Positions 9,026-18,223 of a stretch of DNA of 64,000 nt are shown in pieces. How positions within the stretch are numbered: the stretch's first letter is position 1; the number at the start of each line of letters is the position of its first letter. A model generated the notes under the pieces. That model saw only the letters and a program-made list of their open reading frames with translations. It ran no database searches and was not told where the DNA came from. The stretch spans positions 1 through 64,000 of the forward strand of contig NZ_JACHHY010000005.1 of the NCBI RefSeq assembly GCF_014202905.1, written 5' to 3'. Source of the DNA: Chitinivorax tropicus. Lineage in GTDB: Bacteria > Pseudomonadota > Gammaproteobacteria > Burkholderiales > SCOH01. The position numbers were made by a program, and so were the translations under genes.

Positions 9026-9527
9026 CCTCCATCAGCGGGCATACCCACATATCCGCATCGACCAAGTTCAGAGCTTTGCTCTTGTCCACGAATGAACACC
9101 CACATCGCCATGATCCACGTCAATACCGCGCGGTCTGACGCTGCCACCAAGAATTCTCAGCAGATACGGCTATGCCATGTAAGTAGCTGACTTTCATATT
9201 AATCAATGCCTTGTGTGCTGATGTCGAGCTGAGAGACTGGTTGTGCGCAATATCCCAATCGGTCGATGATCTGACATACCAAACCATCAACCACGCGATG
9301 CACGAAAACCCGCTCCATGACGCTGTTATGACGAAGACGGACATATGCCAGATCCAAACGAATACCTCGCCAAACCGCACCACGCCATGCGGCTTGCCTG
9401 TTTATAAAGCGAATGGCATCATTCATAGTTTGCGGTCAGTTCGACTCCACCAGCTTGTTGGCCCGCGCTCAACCACTGAGTTGCCGCCGGATTTGAATAC
9501 AAGTAATTGAATGATTGAGGAATAGCA
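9026..9527. other. Intergenic region before tig, no gene recognised
   Basis: About 500 bp between lysR and tig. Open frames of 75-99 codons exist on both strands (for instance 9199-9426 on the minus strand) but none resembles a known family. I see no tRNA. The end of the region holds GAGGAA (about 9518-9523), the ribosome-binding site of tig. A promoter for tig must lie here but I cannot place it. Confidence 0.4.
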
Positions 9528-10832
9528 ATGCAAGTGAATTTGGAAACCCTGGGCCAGCTAGAGCGTCGCCTGAACATAGTCGTGCCCTTTGCGCAAATCG
9601 ATGCCGAAGTCAATTCCCGCCTCAAGCGCGTATCCCGCACCGCCAAGATCCAAGGCTTCCGCCCAGGTAAGGCGCCGCTGCGTATCGTTGAGCAGTTCTA
9701 CGGCCCACAAGTGCGTGAAGAAGTCTTGGGTGAAACCGTGCAGCGTAGCTTCAGCCAAGCGGTAACAGAACAGCAATTGCGCGTTGCCGGCTATCCTCGC
9801 TTTGAGCCGCTGCCTGCAGAGGGCGACACCACTGATTTCAAATTCAGTGCAGTCTTCGAGGTGTATCCGGAAATCGCCGTGGGTGACCTGTCCGCAGTCG
9901 ACCTGGAAAACCCTGTCACCGACGTGACCGACGCCGAAGTAGACAAAACCATCGACATCCTGCGCAAGCAACGCACCTCGTTCAACGCAGTGGAGCGCGC
10001 AGCTCAGGAAAACGACCGCGTGATCATCGATTTTGCAGGCAAGATCGACGGTGAAGTGTTCGAGGGTGGCAAGGCAGACAACTACTCCGTATGGCTTGGC
10101 CAAGGCCAGATGCTGAAAGATTTCGAAGCAGGCATCGTGGGCGTGAAGGAAGGCGAATCCAAGACTTTCGAAATGGTCTTCCCAGAGGACTATCATGGTA
10201 AAGACGTGGCTGGCAAGACTGTGGTTTGGGAAATCACCGTCAAGAACGTTGCCGAAGCGACATTGCCTGAATTGAACGACGACTTCGCCAAGATGCTGGG
10301 TATCGAAGACGGCGACTTGACCAAAATGCGCGATGAAGTGAAGAAGAATGTTCAGCGCGAAGTCAGCCGCCGCCTGAAGGCCCGCCTGAAAGAAGGCGTG
10401 ATGCAAGCCCTGCTCGACAACACCAAGTTCGATGTGCCCAAGGCATTGGTGCAGATGGAAGTAGGCCGCCTGCAGCAACAGACAGCCAATGATTTCGCAT
10501 CGCGTGGCATTGATGTTGCTAATATGCAATTGCCAGCGGAGCTGTTCACTGCACAGGCAGAGCGCCGTGTTTCTTTGGGCTTGATCCTTGCAGAATTGGT
10601 GAAGCACCACAATCTACAAGCGAAGCCGGAGCAGATCCGTGTGATCGTGGAAGAGTTCGCTGAGTCTTATGAACAGCCGGAAGATGTTGTCAAATGGTAC
10701 TACGCAAGCCGCGAGCGTCTGGAAGGGCCTGAAGCGTTGGCTACCGAAGACAATGTGGTTGAGTGGGCCAAGACACAGGCGAAAGTTCAAGACAAGGCAC
10801 TCAGTTTTGATGAACTGATGGGGAATAAGTAA
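9528..10832 (+). CDS. tig: Trigger factor, ribosome-bound chaperone and prolyl isomerase
   Basis: Trigger factor binds the ribosome exit tunnel and holds nascent chains. The 434-residue protein has the ribosome-binding signature G-F-R-P-G-K-A-P (43-50), an FKBP-like prolyl isomerase domain around 150-245 (D-R-V-I-I-D-F-A-G to V-W-E-I-T-V) and a helical C-terminal chaperone arm. The length is normal. The ATG has GAGGAA upstream. Its stop overlaps the clpP start (TAATG), so the two are translationally coupled in the conserved tig-clpP-clpX order. Confidence 0.98.
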   Translation: MQVNLETLGQLERRLNIVVPFAQIDAEVNSRLKRVSRTAKIQGFRPGKAPLRIVEQFYGPQVREEVLGETVQRSFSQAVTEQQLRVAGYPRFEPLPAEGDTTDFKFSAVFEVYPEIAVGDLSAVDLENPVTDVTDAEVDKTIDILRKQRTSFNAVERAAQENDRVIIDFAGKIDGEVFEGGKADNYSVWLGQGQMLKDFEAGIVGVKEGESKTFEMVFPEDYHGKDVAGKTVVWEITVKNVAEATLPELNDDFAKMLGIEDGDLTKMRDEVKKNVQREVSRRLKARLKEGVMQALLDNTKFDVPKALVQMEVGRLQQQTANDFASRGIDVANMQLPAELFTAQAERRVSLGLILAELVKHHNLQAKPEQIRVIVEEFAESYEQPEDVVKWYYASRERLEGPEALATEDNVVEWAKTQAKVQDKALSFDELMGNK

Positions 10833-11449
10833 TGTTCCAAAAATCGGATTGGCAGCCTCAAAACATCGGCTTGGTGCCGATGGTTGTAGAAAGCAGCGGG
10901 CGCGGCGAGCGCGCCTACGATATCTATTCACGCTTGTTGAAAGAGCGTGTGGTGTTCCTCGTGGGGCCCGTCACAGACGAGTCAGCCAATCTGGTTGTGG
11001 CGCAGTTGCTGTTCCTGGAGTCGGAAAATCCCGACAAGGATATTTCGCTCTATATCAATTCACCCGGTGGTTCGATCACCGCCGGCATGTCGATCTACGA
11101 CACCATGCAATTCATCAAGCCCGATGTCAGCACATTGTGTATTGGTCAGGCTTGCAGCATGGGCGCGTTCCTGCTTGCATCCGGCAGTAAAGGCAAGCGC
11201 TTTGCACTGCCCAACTCTCGTGTGATGATTCACCAGCCGTTGGGCGGATTCCAAGGCCAGGCTTCGGATATCGAAATCCATGCCAAGGAGATCCTGTATT
11301 TGAAGGACAAGTTGAATCGCATGCTGGCAGAGCACACCGGGCAACCACTGGATAACATCCTGCGCGATACAGACCGTGACAATTTCATGAGCGCAGAAGC
11401 GGCTCGTGAATACGGCTTGATCGATCAGGTCATCTCCAAACGCGGTTGA
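10832..11449 (+). CDS. clpP: ATP-dependent Clp protease proteolytic subunit
   Basis: ClpP forms the tetradecameric serine protease that works with ClpX and ClpA. The 205-residue protein has the catalytic triad Ser109 (G-Q-A-C-S-M-G-A-F), His134 (M-I-H-Q-P) and Asp183 (T-D-R-D-N-F), matching E. coli S111/H136/D185 after a two-residue offset. The start overlaps the tig stop by one base. A perfect palindrome follows the stop before clpX, so ClpP and ClpX levels could be set separately. Confidence 0.98.
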   Translation: MFQKSDWQPQNIGLVPMVVESSGRGERAYDIYSRLLKERVVFLVGPVTDESANLVVAQLLFLESENPDKDISLYINSPGGSITAGMSIYDTMQFIKPDVSTLCIGQACSMGAFLLASGSKGKRFALPNSRVMIHQPLGGFQGQASDIEIHAKEILYLKDKLNRMLAEHTGQPLDNILRDTDRDNFMSAEAAREYGLIDQVISKRG

Positions 11450-11459
11450 AATGCCTGAG

Positions 11460-11484
11460 CACGGGCCTTGCAAGGCCCGTGTTT
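11460..11484 (+). terminator. Perfect palindrome between clpP and clpX, possible terminator or attenuator
   Basis: A 20-bp self-complementary sequence (ACGGGCCTTG and its exact complement, plus a flanking C-G pair) sits 10 bp after the clpP stop and is followed by GTTTCACTT. The T-run is weak, so it may only partly stop transcription before clpX or protect the upstream RNA. Confidence 0.5.
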
Positions 11485-11587
11485 CACTTGCTGATGAAAT
11501 TCGCTACACTGCAGATAAATCATTGTATTGATCAGCTCGGTACGTCGAGCGTCTCTATCTGCCATCCAGTTTTTCGGGGATACGGCC

Positions 11588-12856
11588 ATGTCCGACAGTA
11601 ATGAAAAAATGCTTTATTGCTCCTTCTGCGGCAAAAGCCAGCACGAAGTGCGCAAATTGATTGCCGGCCCCCAAGTGTTCATCTGCGATGAATGTATCGA
11701 ACTATGCAACGATATTATTCGCGAAGAGACGCAAGGCCAGAGCAACGAAGACAAAGTCACCGGAGAAAACAAATTACCGGTGCCTTCCGAGATCCGCTCG
11801 ATTCTCGATAGCTACGTCATTGGTCAAAACAAGGCCAAGAAGATCCTGGCCGTAGCGGTCTACAATCACTACAAGCGCCTTGCGCAGCAGGAAAAGAGCT
11901 CCGATGTGGAGCTGGCGAAGAGCAATATCCTCCTGATTGGCCCGACCGGCTCAGGCAAGACGCTATTGGCCCAGACCCTGGCTCGATTGCTGAATGTACC
12001 ATTCGTGATGGCTGACGCCACCACGCTGACCGAAGCCGGTTATGTGGGAGAGGATGTCGAGAATATCATCCAGAAGCTCCTGCAGAAATGTGATTACGAT
12101 GTGGAGAAGGCCCAGCGCGGCATTGTCTACATTGATGAAATCGACAAGATTTCCCGCAAATCCGACAACCCCTCGATCACTCGTGATGTATCGGGAGAAG
12201 GGGTTCAGCAAGCTTTGCTGAAGCTGATCGAAGGCACGGTTGCGTCGGTTCCACCTCAAGGTGGGCGTAAGCACCCCAATCAGGAGTTCGTACAGGTTGA
12301 CACCACGAATATCCTGTTTATCTGTGGTGGCGCATTTGATGGTCTTGAAAAAGTCATCCGCAATCGCTCCGTAAAAGGTGGGATTGGCTTCGGTGCTGAA
12401 GTTCAAAGCAAGGATGACAAAGTCGCTGTTGGTCAGACTTTGCGTGATGTCGAGCCTGAGGATTTGATCAAATTCGGTTTGATTCCAGAGTTTGTTGGTC
12501 GCCTGCCTGTGGTGGCGACGCTGGAAGAGCTGGATGAAGCCGCATTGGTCACCATCCTGACAGAACCCAAGAATGCGCTGGTCAAGCAATATCAAAAGTT
12601 GATCGCCTTGGAAGGCGCAGAGTTGGAAATCCGCGAGGACGCCCTGTATGCCACAGCACGTAAGGCACTGGCACGTAAGACGGGTGCACGCGGTCTGCGG
12701 TCGATTCTGGAGCATGCATTGCTGGATACCATGTATGAGCTGCCTGGAATGACCAATGTGAAAAAGATCGTGTTGGATGAGAACTGTATTCAAAACAATG
12801 CAGCGCCACTCATGATCTATGAAGATCAGCCCAAAACAGCCAATGCAGCACCTTGA
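11588..12856 (+). CDS. clpX: ClpX, ATPase and unfoldase subunit of ClpXP
   Basis: ClpX unfolds tagged proteins and feeds them to ClpP. The 422-residue protein has the N-terminal zinc-binding domain with C11-x2-C14 and C33-x2-C36, Walker A G-P-T-G-S-G-K-T (118-125), Walker B V-Y-I-D-E-I-D-K, and the G-I-G-F-G-A-E-V segment where the ClpP-docking I-G-F tripeptide sits. Start ATG 11588 is preceded by GGGGA; a longer frame from 11528 adds 20 residues that do not belong to the family. It ends at a strong terminator. Confidence 0.98.
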   Translation: MSDSNEKMLYCSFCGKSQHEVRKLIAGPQVFICDECIELCNDIIREETQGQSNEDKVTGENKLPVPSEIRSILDSYVIGQNKAKKILAVAVYNHYKRLAQQEKSSDVELAKSNILLIGPTGSGKTLLAQTLARLLNVPFVMADATTLTEAGYVGEDVENIIQKLLQKCDYDVEKAQRGIVYIDEIDKISRKSDNPSITRDVSGEGVQQALLKLIEGTVASVPPQGGRKHPNQEFVQVDTTNILFICGGAFDGLEKVIRNRSVKGGIGFGAEVQSKDDKVAVGQTLRDVEPEDLIKFGLIPEFVGRLPVVATLEELDEAALVTILTEPKNALVKQYQKLIALEGAELEIREDALYATARKALARKTGARGLRSILEHALLDTMYELPGMTNVKKIVLDENCIQNNAAPLMIYEDQPKTANAAP

Positions 12857-12890
12857 GTGTTGAATCTGTTTTTGTGAATGTAGTAAGTTT

Positions 12891-12918
12891 TCCGCCCCTT
12901 CTGGGGCGGAACTTTTTT
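12891..12918 (+). terminator. Rho-independent terminator after clpX
   Basis: The stem TCCGCCCC / GGGGCGGA with loop TTCT is followed by ACTTTTTT. It lies about 34 bp past the clpX stop and separates the tig-clpP-clpX unit from lon. Confidence 0.9.
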
Positions 12919-12986
12919 CTGCTATGCCTTGGTAAATCGGCTAACATTAGCTGAACGCTACATCTATTCTGGGCGTGCGGCCAAAG

Positions 12987-13014
12987 CTTGAATTATGAAC
13001 GGTCGCCCACATCT
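12987..13014 (+). promoter_or_regulatory. Sigma-32-like heat-shock promoter for lon
   Basis: CTTGAA (12987-12992) and CCCACATCT (13006-13014) are separated by 13 bp, close to the sigma-32 consensus CTTGAA-N11-16-CCCCATnT. It ends 36 bp before the lon start. Lon is a classic sigma-32 target in E. coli; the assignment here is by sequence match. Confidence 0.6.
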
Positions 13015-13049
13015 GCCTAATCTGTCAACTTGCTGCCCAGGTGAACGAT

Positions 13050-15470
13050 ATGTCCCACCAAAACGAACTACCTGCAACACCGACCTCGTTGCCACTTTTG
13101 CCATTACGTGATGTGGTGGTATTCCCACACATGGTGATCCCGCTGTTCGTCGGGCGTCCGAAATCCATCAAAGCGCTGGAAACCGCGATGGAAGATGGCA
13201 AACAGATCCTATTGGTTGCGCAGAAATCTGCCGCCAAGGATGAGCCTCAGCCCGAAGATTTGTACGGTGTTGGCACGGTTGCTACGGTGCTCCAGATGCT
13301 GAAGCTGCCAGACGGCACCGTGAAAGTGCTGGTTGAAGGATCACAACGCGCCTTGGTTGACTCAGTCGATAGCGAACAAACGCATTTCGTGGCTAAAGTG
13401 ACACCTGTGCAATTGGATGACAAGGAAAACCACGAAGTCGAAGCCATGCGCCGTGCTTTGATCGCGCAGTTTGATCAATACGTCAAATTGAACAAAAAAA
13501 TACCCCCGGAAATCTTGACCTCGCTTTCTGGAATTGATCAGGCTGGCCGGCTGGCTGATACCATTGCCGCCCATCTGCCACTCAAACTTGAGCAGAAGCA
13601 AGAAGTTCTGGAAATGTTCCCGATCAAGGATCGATTGGATCATCTACTCGGTCTGTTGGAAGCGGAAATCGACATCCTGCAAGTCGAGAAACGCATCCGT
13701 GGCCGCGTCAAGCGCCAGATGGAAAAGAGTCAGCGCGAGTACTATTTGAATGAGCAAGTCAAAGCCATTCAGAAAGAGCTGGGAGAAACCGAGGAAGGTG
13801 CTGATCTCGACGATCTTGAGAAAAAGATCAAGGTTGCAGGCATGACCAAGGAAGGCAAGGCCAAGGCGGAAGCCGAGCTTAAGAAGCTACGACTGATGTC
13901 CCCGATGTCAGCCGAAGCCACCGTCGTCCGTAACTACATCGAAACTTTGATCGGCCTGCCCTGGAAAAAACGCACCAAAATCCACAAAGACCTGGCTGAA
14001 GCCGAAACCGTGCTCGATACAGATCACTATGGATTGGATCGCGTCAAGGAACGCATTCTGGAGTACCTCGCGGTGCAACAGCGCGTTGACAAGCTCAAAG
14101 CACCGATTTTGTGCCTAGTAGGCCCGCCAGGGGTGGGCAAGACCTCACTGGGGCAATCCATTGCCCGCGCCACCAACCGCAAATTTGTCCGGATGGCACT
14201 GGGTGGTGTGCGTGATGAAGCGGAAATTCGCGGCCATCGTCGGACTTACATCGGCTCCATGCCCGGCAAGATTCTGCAAAACATGAATAAGGTTGGGGTG
14301 AAAAACCCATTGTTCCTGCTGGATGAAGTAGACAAGATGGGCATGGACTTCCGAGGCGATCCAAGCTCCGCGCTGCTGGAAGTGCTCGACCCCGAACAGA
14401 ATTCAACCTTTGTTGATCACTACATCGAAGTTGAATATGACCTGTCAGATGTGATGTTCGTTGCCACCGCCAACACATTGAACATCCCCGGACCCCTGCT
14501 CGATCGGATGGAAATCATCCGTTTGTCAGGTTATACCGAGGACGAAAAAGTCAATATTGCCGAGCGCTACCTGATTCCAAAGCAGATGAAGGCCAACGGG
14601 CTGAAAGAAGGCGAGTTGAGCATCACCGAAAGCGCCATTCGAGATGTCGTCCGTTATTACACCCGCGAGGCAGGTGTGCGTAGTCTTGATCGCGAGATTG
14701 CCAAGATCGCACGAAAAGTGGTCAAGAGCCTATTGCTGAAAAAGGACAAAACTGGCAAGGCCATCTCGGTCAATGCTCGGAACCTCGATAAATACCTGGG
14801 TGTCCGCAAATACCTCTACGGAATTGCAGAGCAGACCAATCAGGTTGGCCAAGTGACCGGTCTGGCCTGGACAGAAGTGGGCGGCGAGCTGCTGACCATT
14901 GAATCGGTGGTGTTGCCTGGCAAAGGAAAAATGACCACGACGGGCAAGCTGGGCGATGTGATGCAAGAGTCCATCCAGGCTGCGCTATCTGTCGTTCGTA
15001 GTCGCGCACGTAGCATGGGTGTCGATGAGTCCTTCCATGAAAAGAAAGATATCCATATTCACCTGCCAGAAGGCGCAACACCCAAAGATGGTCCAAGTGC
15101 GGGTATCGCCATATGCACCGCAATCGTCAGCGTGCTGACAGGTATCCCTGTGCGCGCAGATGTAGCGATGACCGGTGAGATCACATTGCGAGGTGAGGTA
15201 CTGCCTATCGGCGGCTTGAAAGAGAAGTTGTTGGCGGCCCATCGAGGCGGAATCAAGAATGTATTGATTCCAGAGGGCAACGTGAAAGATTTGGCTGAGA
15301 TTCCGGACAATATCAAACATAAATTAACGATTCATCCAGTGAAATGGATCGATCAGGTGCTTGAATTGGCCTTGGAAAGACTGCCTGTGATCGAAGGTGA
15401 AAATGACGTTGGCATCGAAGTTCCGCCTAAAACAGAAGACTCGGCTACTGGCGCGGCTTTGAAGCATTGA
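13050..15470 (+). CDS. lon: ATP-dependent Lon protease
   Basis: Lon is a cytoplasmic homo-oligomeric AAA+ serine protease that degrades damaged and regulatory proteins. The 806-residue protein has the substrate-binding LAN domain (about 15-205), the ATPase domain with Walker A G-P-P-G-V-G-K-T (about 355) and L-L-D-E-V-D-K, and the protease domain with the P-K-D-G-P-S-A-G catalytic serine and the G-G-L-K-E-K lysine. ATG 13050 is chosen because AGGTGA lies five bases before it; a GTG at 13041 is in frame. A sigma-32-like promoter lies just upstream. Confidence 0.98.
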   Translation: MSHQNELPATPTSLPLLPLRDVVVFPHMVIPLFVGRPKSIKALETAMEDGKQILLVAQKSAAKDEPQPEDLYGVGTVATVLQMLKLPDGTVKVLVEGSQRALVDSVDSEQTHFVAKVTPVQLDDKENHEVEAMRRALIAQFDQYVKLNKKIPPEILTSLSGIDQAGRLADTIAAHLPLKLEQKQEVLEMFPIKDRLDHLLGLLEAEIDILQVEKRIRGRVKRQMEKSQREYYLNEQVKAIQKELGETEEGADLDDLEKKIKVAGMTKEGKAKAEAELKKLRLMSPMSAEATVVRNYIETLIGLPWKKRTKIHKDLAEAETVLDTDHYGLDRVKERILEYLAVQQRVDKLKAPILCLVGPPGVGKTSLGQSIARATNRKFVRMALGGVRDEAEIRGHRRTYIGSMPGKILQNMNKVGVKNPLFLLDEVDKMGMDFRGDPSSALLEVLDPEQNSTFVDHYIEVEYDLSDVMFVATANTLNIPGPLLDRMEIIRLSGYTEDEKVNIAERYLIPKQMKANGLKEGELSITESAIRDVVRYYTREAGVRSLDREIAKIARKVVKSLLLKKDKTGKAISVNARNLDKYLGVRKYLYGIAEQTNQVGQVTGLAWTEVGGELLTIESVVLPGKGKMTTTGKLGDVMQESIQAALSVVRSRARSMGVDESFHEKKDIHIHLPEGATPKDGPSAGIAICTAIVSVLTGIPVRADVAMTGEITLRGEVLPIGGLKEKLLAAHRGGIKNVLIPEGNVKDLAEIPDNIKHKLTIHPVKWIDQVLELALERLPVIEGENDVGIEVPPKTEDSATGAALKH

Positions 15471-15487
15471 TTTATCTGGCAATTAAC

Positions 15488-15517
15488 TTGACATGGAGAA
15501 TTTGCAGTTGCTATAAA
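15488..15517 (+). promoter_or_regulatory. Sigma-70 promoter for hupB
   Basis: TTGACA (15488-15493) and TATAAA (15512-15517) are spaced by 18 bp, about 55 bp before the HU start codon. It overlaps no coding sequence and should drive strong, independent expression of HU. Confidence 0.75.
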
Positions 15518-15572
15518 AGCCCTGTAGGGCGTTTAAAGTGAACCTAAATAACTGAATGGAAAGGGGACGTTC

Positions 15573-15860
15573 GTGAACAAATCCGAATTGATCGACGCGA
15601 TTGCCGCACATGCCGAGATCTCCAAAGCCGCTGCTGGCCGCGCCCTGGATGGTGCGATCGAAGCGGTCAAGGACGCATTGAAAAAAGGGGATATGGTTAC
15701 GCTGGTGGGTTTCGGTACCTTCTATGTTGGCGAACGTTCTGCTCGTAATGGGCGCAATCCGCGTACGGGTAAGACAATCAAGATTGCGGCAGCGCGCCTG
15801 CCGAAATTCCGTGCAGGTAAGTCTTTGAAAGAGGCGGTTCAGCCCCCAGGGAAAAAATAA
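15573..15860 (+). CDS. hupB: DNA-binding protein HU, beta type
   Basis: HU is a small dimeric nucleoid protein that bends and compacts DNA. The 95-residue protein shows the family N-terminus [10 protein letters not shown] and the DNA-binding arm around G-R-N-P-R-T-G-K-T (about 61-69). The start is GTG 15573 with AAGGGG about eight bases upstream. Position right after lon is conserved in many proteobacteria. The C-terminus is slightly longer than E. coli HU (95 versus 90) with a P-P-G-K-K tail. Confidence 0.96.
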   Translation: MNKSELIDAIAAHAEISKAAAGRALDGAIEAVKDALKKGDMVTLVGFGTFYVGERSARNGRNPRTGKTIKIAAARLPKFRAGKSLKEAVQPPGKK

Positions 15861-15884
15861 TTTCGTCTGAATGCAAAAAAGAGC

Positions 15885-15913
15885 TTGGCGAAATAAGGAT
15901 GTCTCTATATAAT
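15885..15913 (+). promoter_or_regulatory. Sigma-70 promoter for the tRNA-Val/tRNA-Asp pair
   Basis: TTGGCG (15885-15890) and a perfect TATAAT (15908-15913) are spaced by 17 bp and lie 43 bp before tRNA-Val. Confidence 0.75.
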
Positions 15914-15955
15914 GCCGGTCTCTGTCGTTAGCCAAGACTGGTTTTCGGCAGATCC

Positions 15956-16031
15956 GGGCGCTTAGCTCAGTTGGTAGAGCGTCTGCCTTACAAGCAGAAT
16001 GTCGGCGGTTCGACTCCGTCAGCGCCCACCA
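15956..16031 (+). tRNA. tRNA-Val (anticodon TAC)
   Basis: A full cloverleaf with encoded CCA: acceptor GGGCGCT/AGCGCCC, anticodon stem TCTGC/GCAGA with loop CTTACAA (anticodon TAC), and a T-loop TTCGACT. It is 76 nt and sits 9 bp before tRNA-Asp. Confidence 0.97.
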
Positions 16032-16040
16032 AAGCATTCC

Positions 16041-16117
16041 GGAGCGGTAGTTCAGTTGGTTAGAATACCGGCCTGTCACGCCGGGGGTCGCGGGTTCGAG
16101 CCCCGTCCGCTCCGCCA
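16041..16117 (+). tRNA. tRNA-Asp (anticodon GTC)
   Basis: A 77-nt cloverleaf with encoded CCA: acceptor GGAGCGG/CCGCTCC, anticodon stem CCGGC/GCCGG and loop CTGTCAC (anticodon GTC). It is co-transcribed with tRNA-Val and followed by a strong terminator. Confidence 0.97.
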
Positions 16118-16122
16118 AATTT

Positions 16123-16154
16123 AAAAAAGGGTGAACTCCGGTTCACCCTTTTTT
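16123..16154 (+). terminator. Terminator after tRNA-Asp
   Basis: AAAAAAGGGTGAAC and its complement GTTCACCCTTTTTT flank a TCCG loop. The A and T runs make it usable from both strands. Confidence 0.92.
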
Positions 16155-16268
16155 GTTTCTTGTCGCCACCTTTTGTCAAAAGATACTTGCCCTGGCTGGT
16201 TTTATCGATAGAATTACGCGCTGACCCTTCAACATCAAACCTATGAAGCTCGTGCTTCCCATATCCAA

Positions 16269-18107
16269 ATGTTTGAATTTGTAGAAAAGTATAAAACTCC
16301 GCTTCAAGTCCTGCTAGGCGTCATCGCCGTGTCTTTCGTTGGTTTCGGTGTTGGCAGCTATGATATCGGTAGTGATCCGAATTTCGTGGCGAAGGTGGGC
16401 GGGCAAAAAATCTCCCGTCAAGAATTGGTGAATGCTATCCAGGGGCAGAATCTGCCCAATACGCCAGAGGTCAAGGAAGAAATTCTGCGCGGATTGATTT
16501 CCCAGCGATTGCGCATTAATCATGCAACTGACATTGGTATGCGTGTGTCAGATGCTGAGTTGGCAAAATACATTGCGGGTATTCCAGCATTTCAGGATAA
16601 CGGGGTGTTTAGCAAAGCCAAGTATGAACAATTCCTGAAAGCGCGCGGATGGTCTGTCGAGTATCTGCAGAACCAAGTCCGTAATGATCTGGTTTCGGCC
16701 CAGTTGGTGGATAGCGTTGTCAGCAGTGGGTTTGCATCGAAGACCATGACTGCCCAACTGCTGGGTTTATTTGAAGAGCAACGAGAAGTGTCGGTAGCTA
16801 CCTTCTCGCCCCAGGCTTTTACAGCTCAGGTCAAGCTGGATGCGGATGCAGCGAAGAAATATTACGATGCGCACCCTGACGAGTTCAAGCAGCCAGAGCA
16901 GGCGAGGGTGGAGTATGTCGTGCTCTCCAAAGAGGAATTGGCTGCGCACCAGGCGGTGACAGATGCCGAGTTACAGCAATACTTCGATCAGAATAAAGAC
17001 AGCCTGGCCAAAGAGGAGCGCAAGATCAGTCATATCTTGCTGACAGTTGATCCAAAGGCAAGCGCGGAAGAGAAGGCTAAAGTCAGGGCTAAAGCGGAAG
17101 ACCTTCTGAAAAAGGTACAGGCTGCGCCGGATACGTTTGCCCAATTGGCAAAAGCAGAATCTCAGGATCCGGGCTCTGCGGTCAATGGTGGTGATCTGGG
17201 TTTCTACAGCAAGGGTGGTGGTTTTGTAAAACCGTTTGAGGATGCGGCCTTCTCAATGAAGAAAGGCGAAATCAAAGGATTGGTCGAGACCCAATACGGC
17301 TTCCATATCCTGAAGCTGGATGATCTGCATATGAAGTCGTTTGATGATGTCAAGCCGCAGGTCGAGGCAGCAGTCAAGGCACAAAAAGCGTCGCAGCTAT
17401 TTGGTGCTGCGTCGGACAAGTTCAACGACTTGCTGTATAACCAGCCCGACTCACTGAAGGCGGTCGTCGATGAGTTCAAATTGACGGTCAAGCAAAGCGA
17501 TTGGTTGGATCGTAAAGCGGCCAAAGATGCTGACCTCAATAATCCGAAGGTGCTGGAAGCGCTGTTCTCCGACGATGTCATCAAGAAGAAGCATAATAGT
17601 GAGGCCGTTGAGTTCATGCCTGGCAAGTTGGTTGCCGCCCGCATGATCGAGCATCGCCCTGCGGGAGCGAAGGCGTTGACGGAGGTTCAAGCTGAGCTGG
17701 TGAAGAAATTGACACTGGATAAGGCAAAAGAACTGGCGGTGGCCGACGGCAAGGCGAAGCTGGGTGCGCTCAACTCGGGTAAGGAGATAGGTCTTTCCTG
17801 GGGTGAGTCAGTGAAACTGACCAGGCAAGGGTCGCAAACAATCGATCAGGACAGTGCCCGAGAGATATTCAAACTTGCTGGCGCCAAGCTGCCTGCATAT
17901 GCGGCTTCCACATTGCCGGATGGCGGATTCGCCATCTATAAGTTGACCAAGATCACGCCGGCAGATGTGGGGCCAGATAAGGTCAAGGCAATGTCGCAGA
18001 TGGTGGCGCGGCAGACCTCCCAGCTAGAGGCGATGGCCTACGTCAAGAGTCTGGAAGGCAAGTACAAAGTCGAGATTCAAAAAGAGTCACTTGGCAGCGC
18101 CGAGTGA
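16269..18107 (+). CDS. ppiD: PpiD-like periplasmic folding chaperone
   Basis: PpiD is anchored in the inner membrane and helps proteins that leave the Sec translocon. The 612-residue protein has one N-terminal membrane segment (about 12-30), a SurA-like chaperone region and one parvulin domain (about 252-358, starting E-R-K-I-S-H-I-L-L and including G-G-D-L-G-F-Y and the Y-G-F-H-I-L-K end). A second chaperone region follows. No good ribosome-binding site precedes ATG 16269, but the N-terminus M-F-E-F-V-E-K-Y fits the family. Position after lon-hupB-tRNA genes is conserved. Confidence 0.93.
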   Translation: MFEFVEKYKTPLQVLLGVIAVSFVGFGVGSYDIGSDPNFVAKVGGQKISRQELVNAIQGQNLPNTPEVKEEILRGLISQRLRINHATDIGMRVSDAELAKYIAGIPAFQDNGVFSKAKYEQFLKARGWSVEYLQNQVRNDLVSAQLVDSVVSSGFASKTMTAQLLGLFEEQREVSVATFSPQAFTAQVKLDADAAKKYYDAHPDEFKQPEQARVEYVVLSKEELAAHQAVTDAELQQYFDQNKDSLAKEERKISHILLTVDPKASAEEKAKVRAKAEDLLKKVQAAPDTFAQLAKAESQDPGSAVNGGDLGFYSKGGGFVKPFEDAAFSMKKGEIKGLVETQYGFHILKLDDLHMKSFDDVKPQVEAAVKAQKASQLFGAASDKFNDLLYNQPDSLKAVVDEFKLTVKQSDWLDRKAAKDADLNNPKVLEALFSDDVIKKKHNSEAVEFMPGKLVAARMIEHRPAGAKALTEVQAELVKKLTLDKAKELAVADGKAKLGALNSGKEIGLSWGESVKLTRQGSQTIDQDSAREIFKLAGAKLPAYAASTLPDGGFAIYKLTKITPADVGPDKVKAMSQMVARQTSQLEAMAYVKSLEGKYKVEIQKESLGSAE

Positions 18108-18125
18108 TCTGACAGAATCGGTTTG

Positions 18126-18160
18126 AACGGCGGGTGTTGGTTGCACCTGCCGTTTTTTTT
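18126..18160 (+). terminator. Terminator after ppiD
   Basis: The stem AACGGCGGGTG / CACCTGCCGTT (one G-T pair) is followed by a run of eight T, 18 bp past the ppiD stop. Confidence 0.92.
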
Positions 18161-18223
18161 CTGCGTGGATGGTGGTAGGTCGCTTTTGAAACCATGCTAG
18201 CTCTGGGCAGGTACTGCTACCAT

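Noticed and set aside
9199-9426. 75-codon minus-strand frame in the gap before tig
   Set aside because: Starts with ATG but has no family match I recognise and no clear ribosome-binding site; left as unannotated intergenic DNA.
9558-10610. 350-codon minus-strand frame
   Set aside because: Antisense to trigger factor, rich in His and Cys as expected for a shadow frame.
11963-12793. 276-codon minus-strand frame
   Set aside because: Antisense to clpX, no family resemblance.
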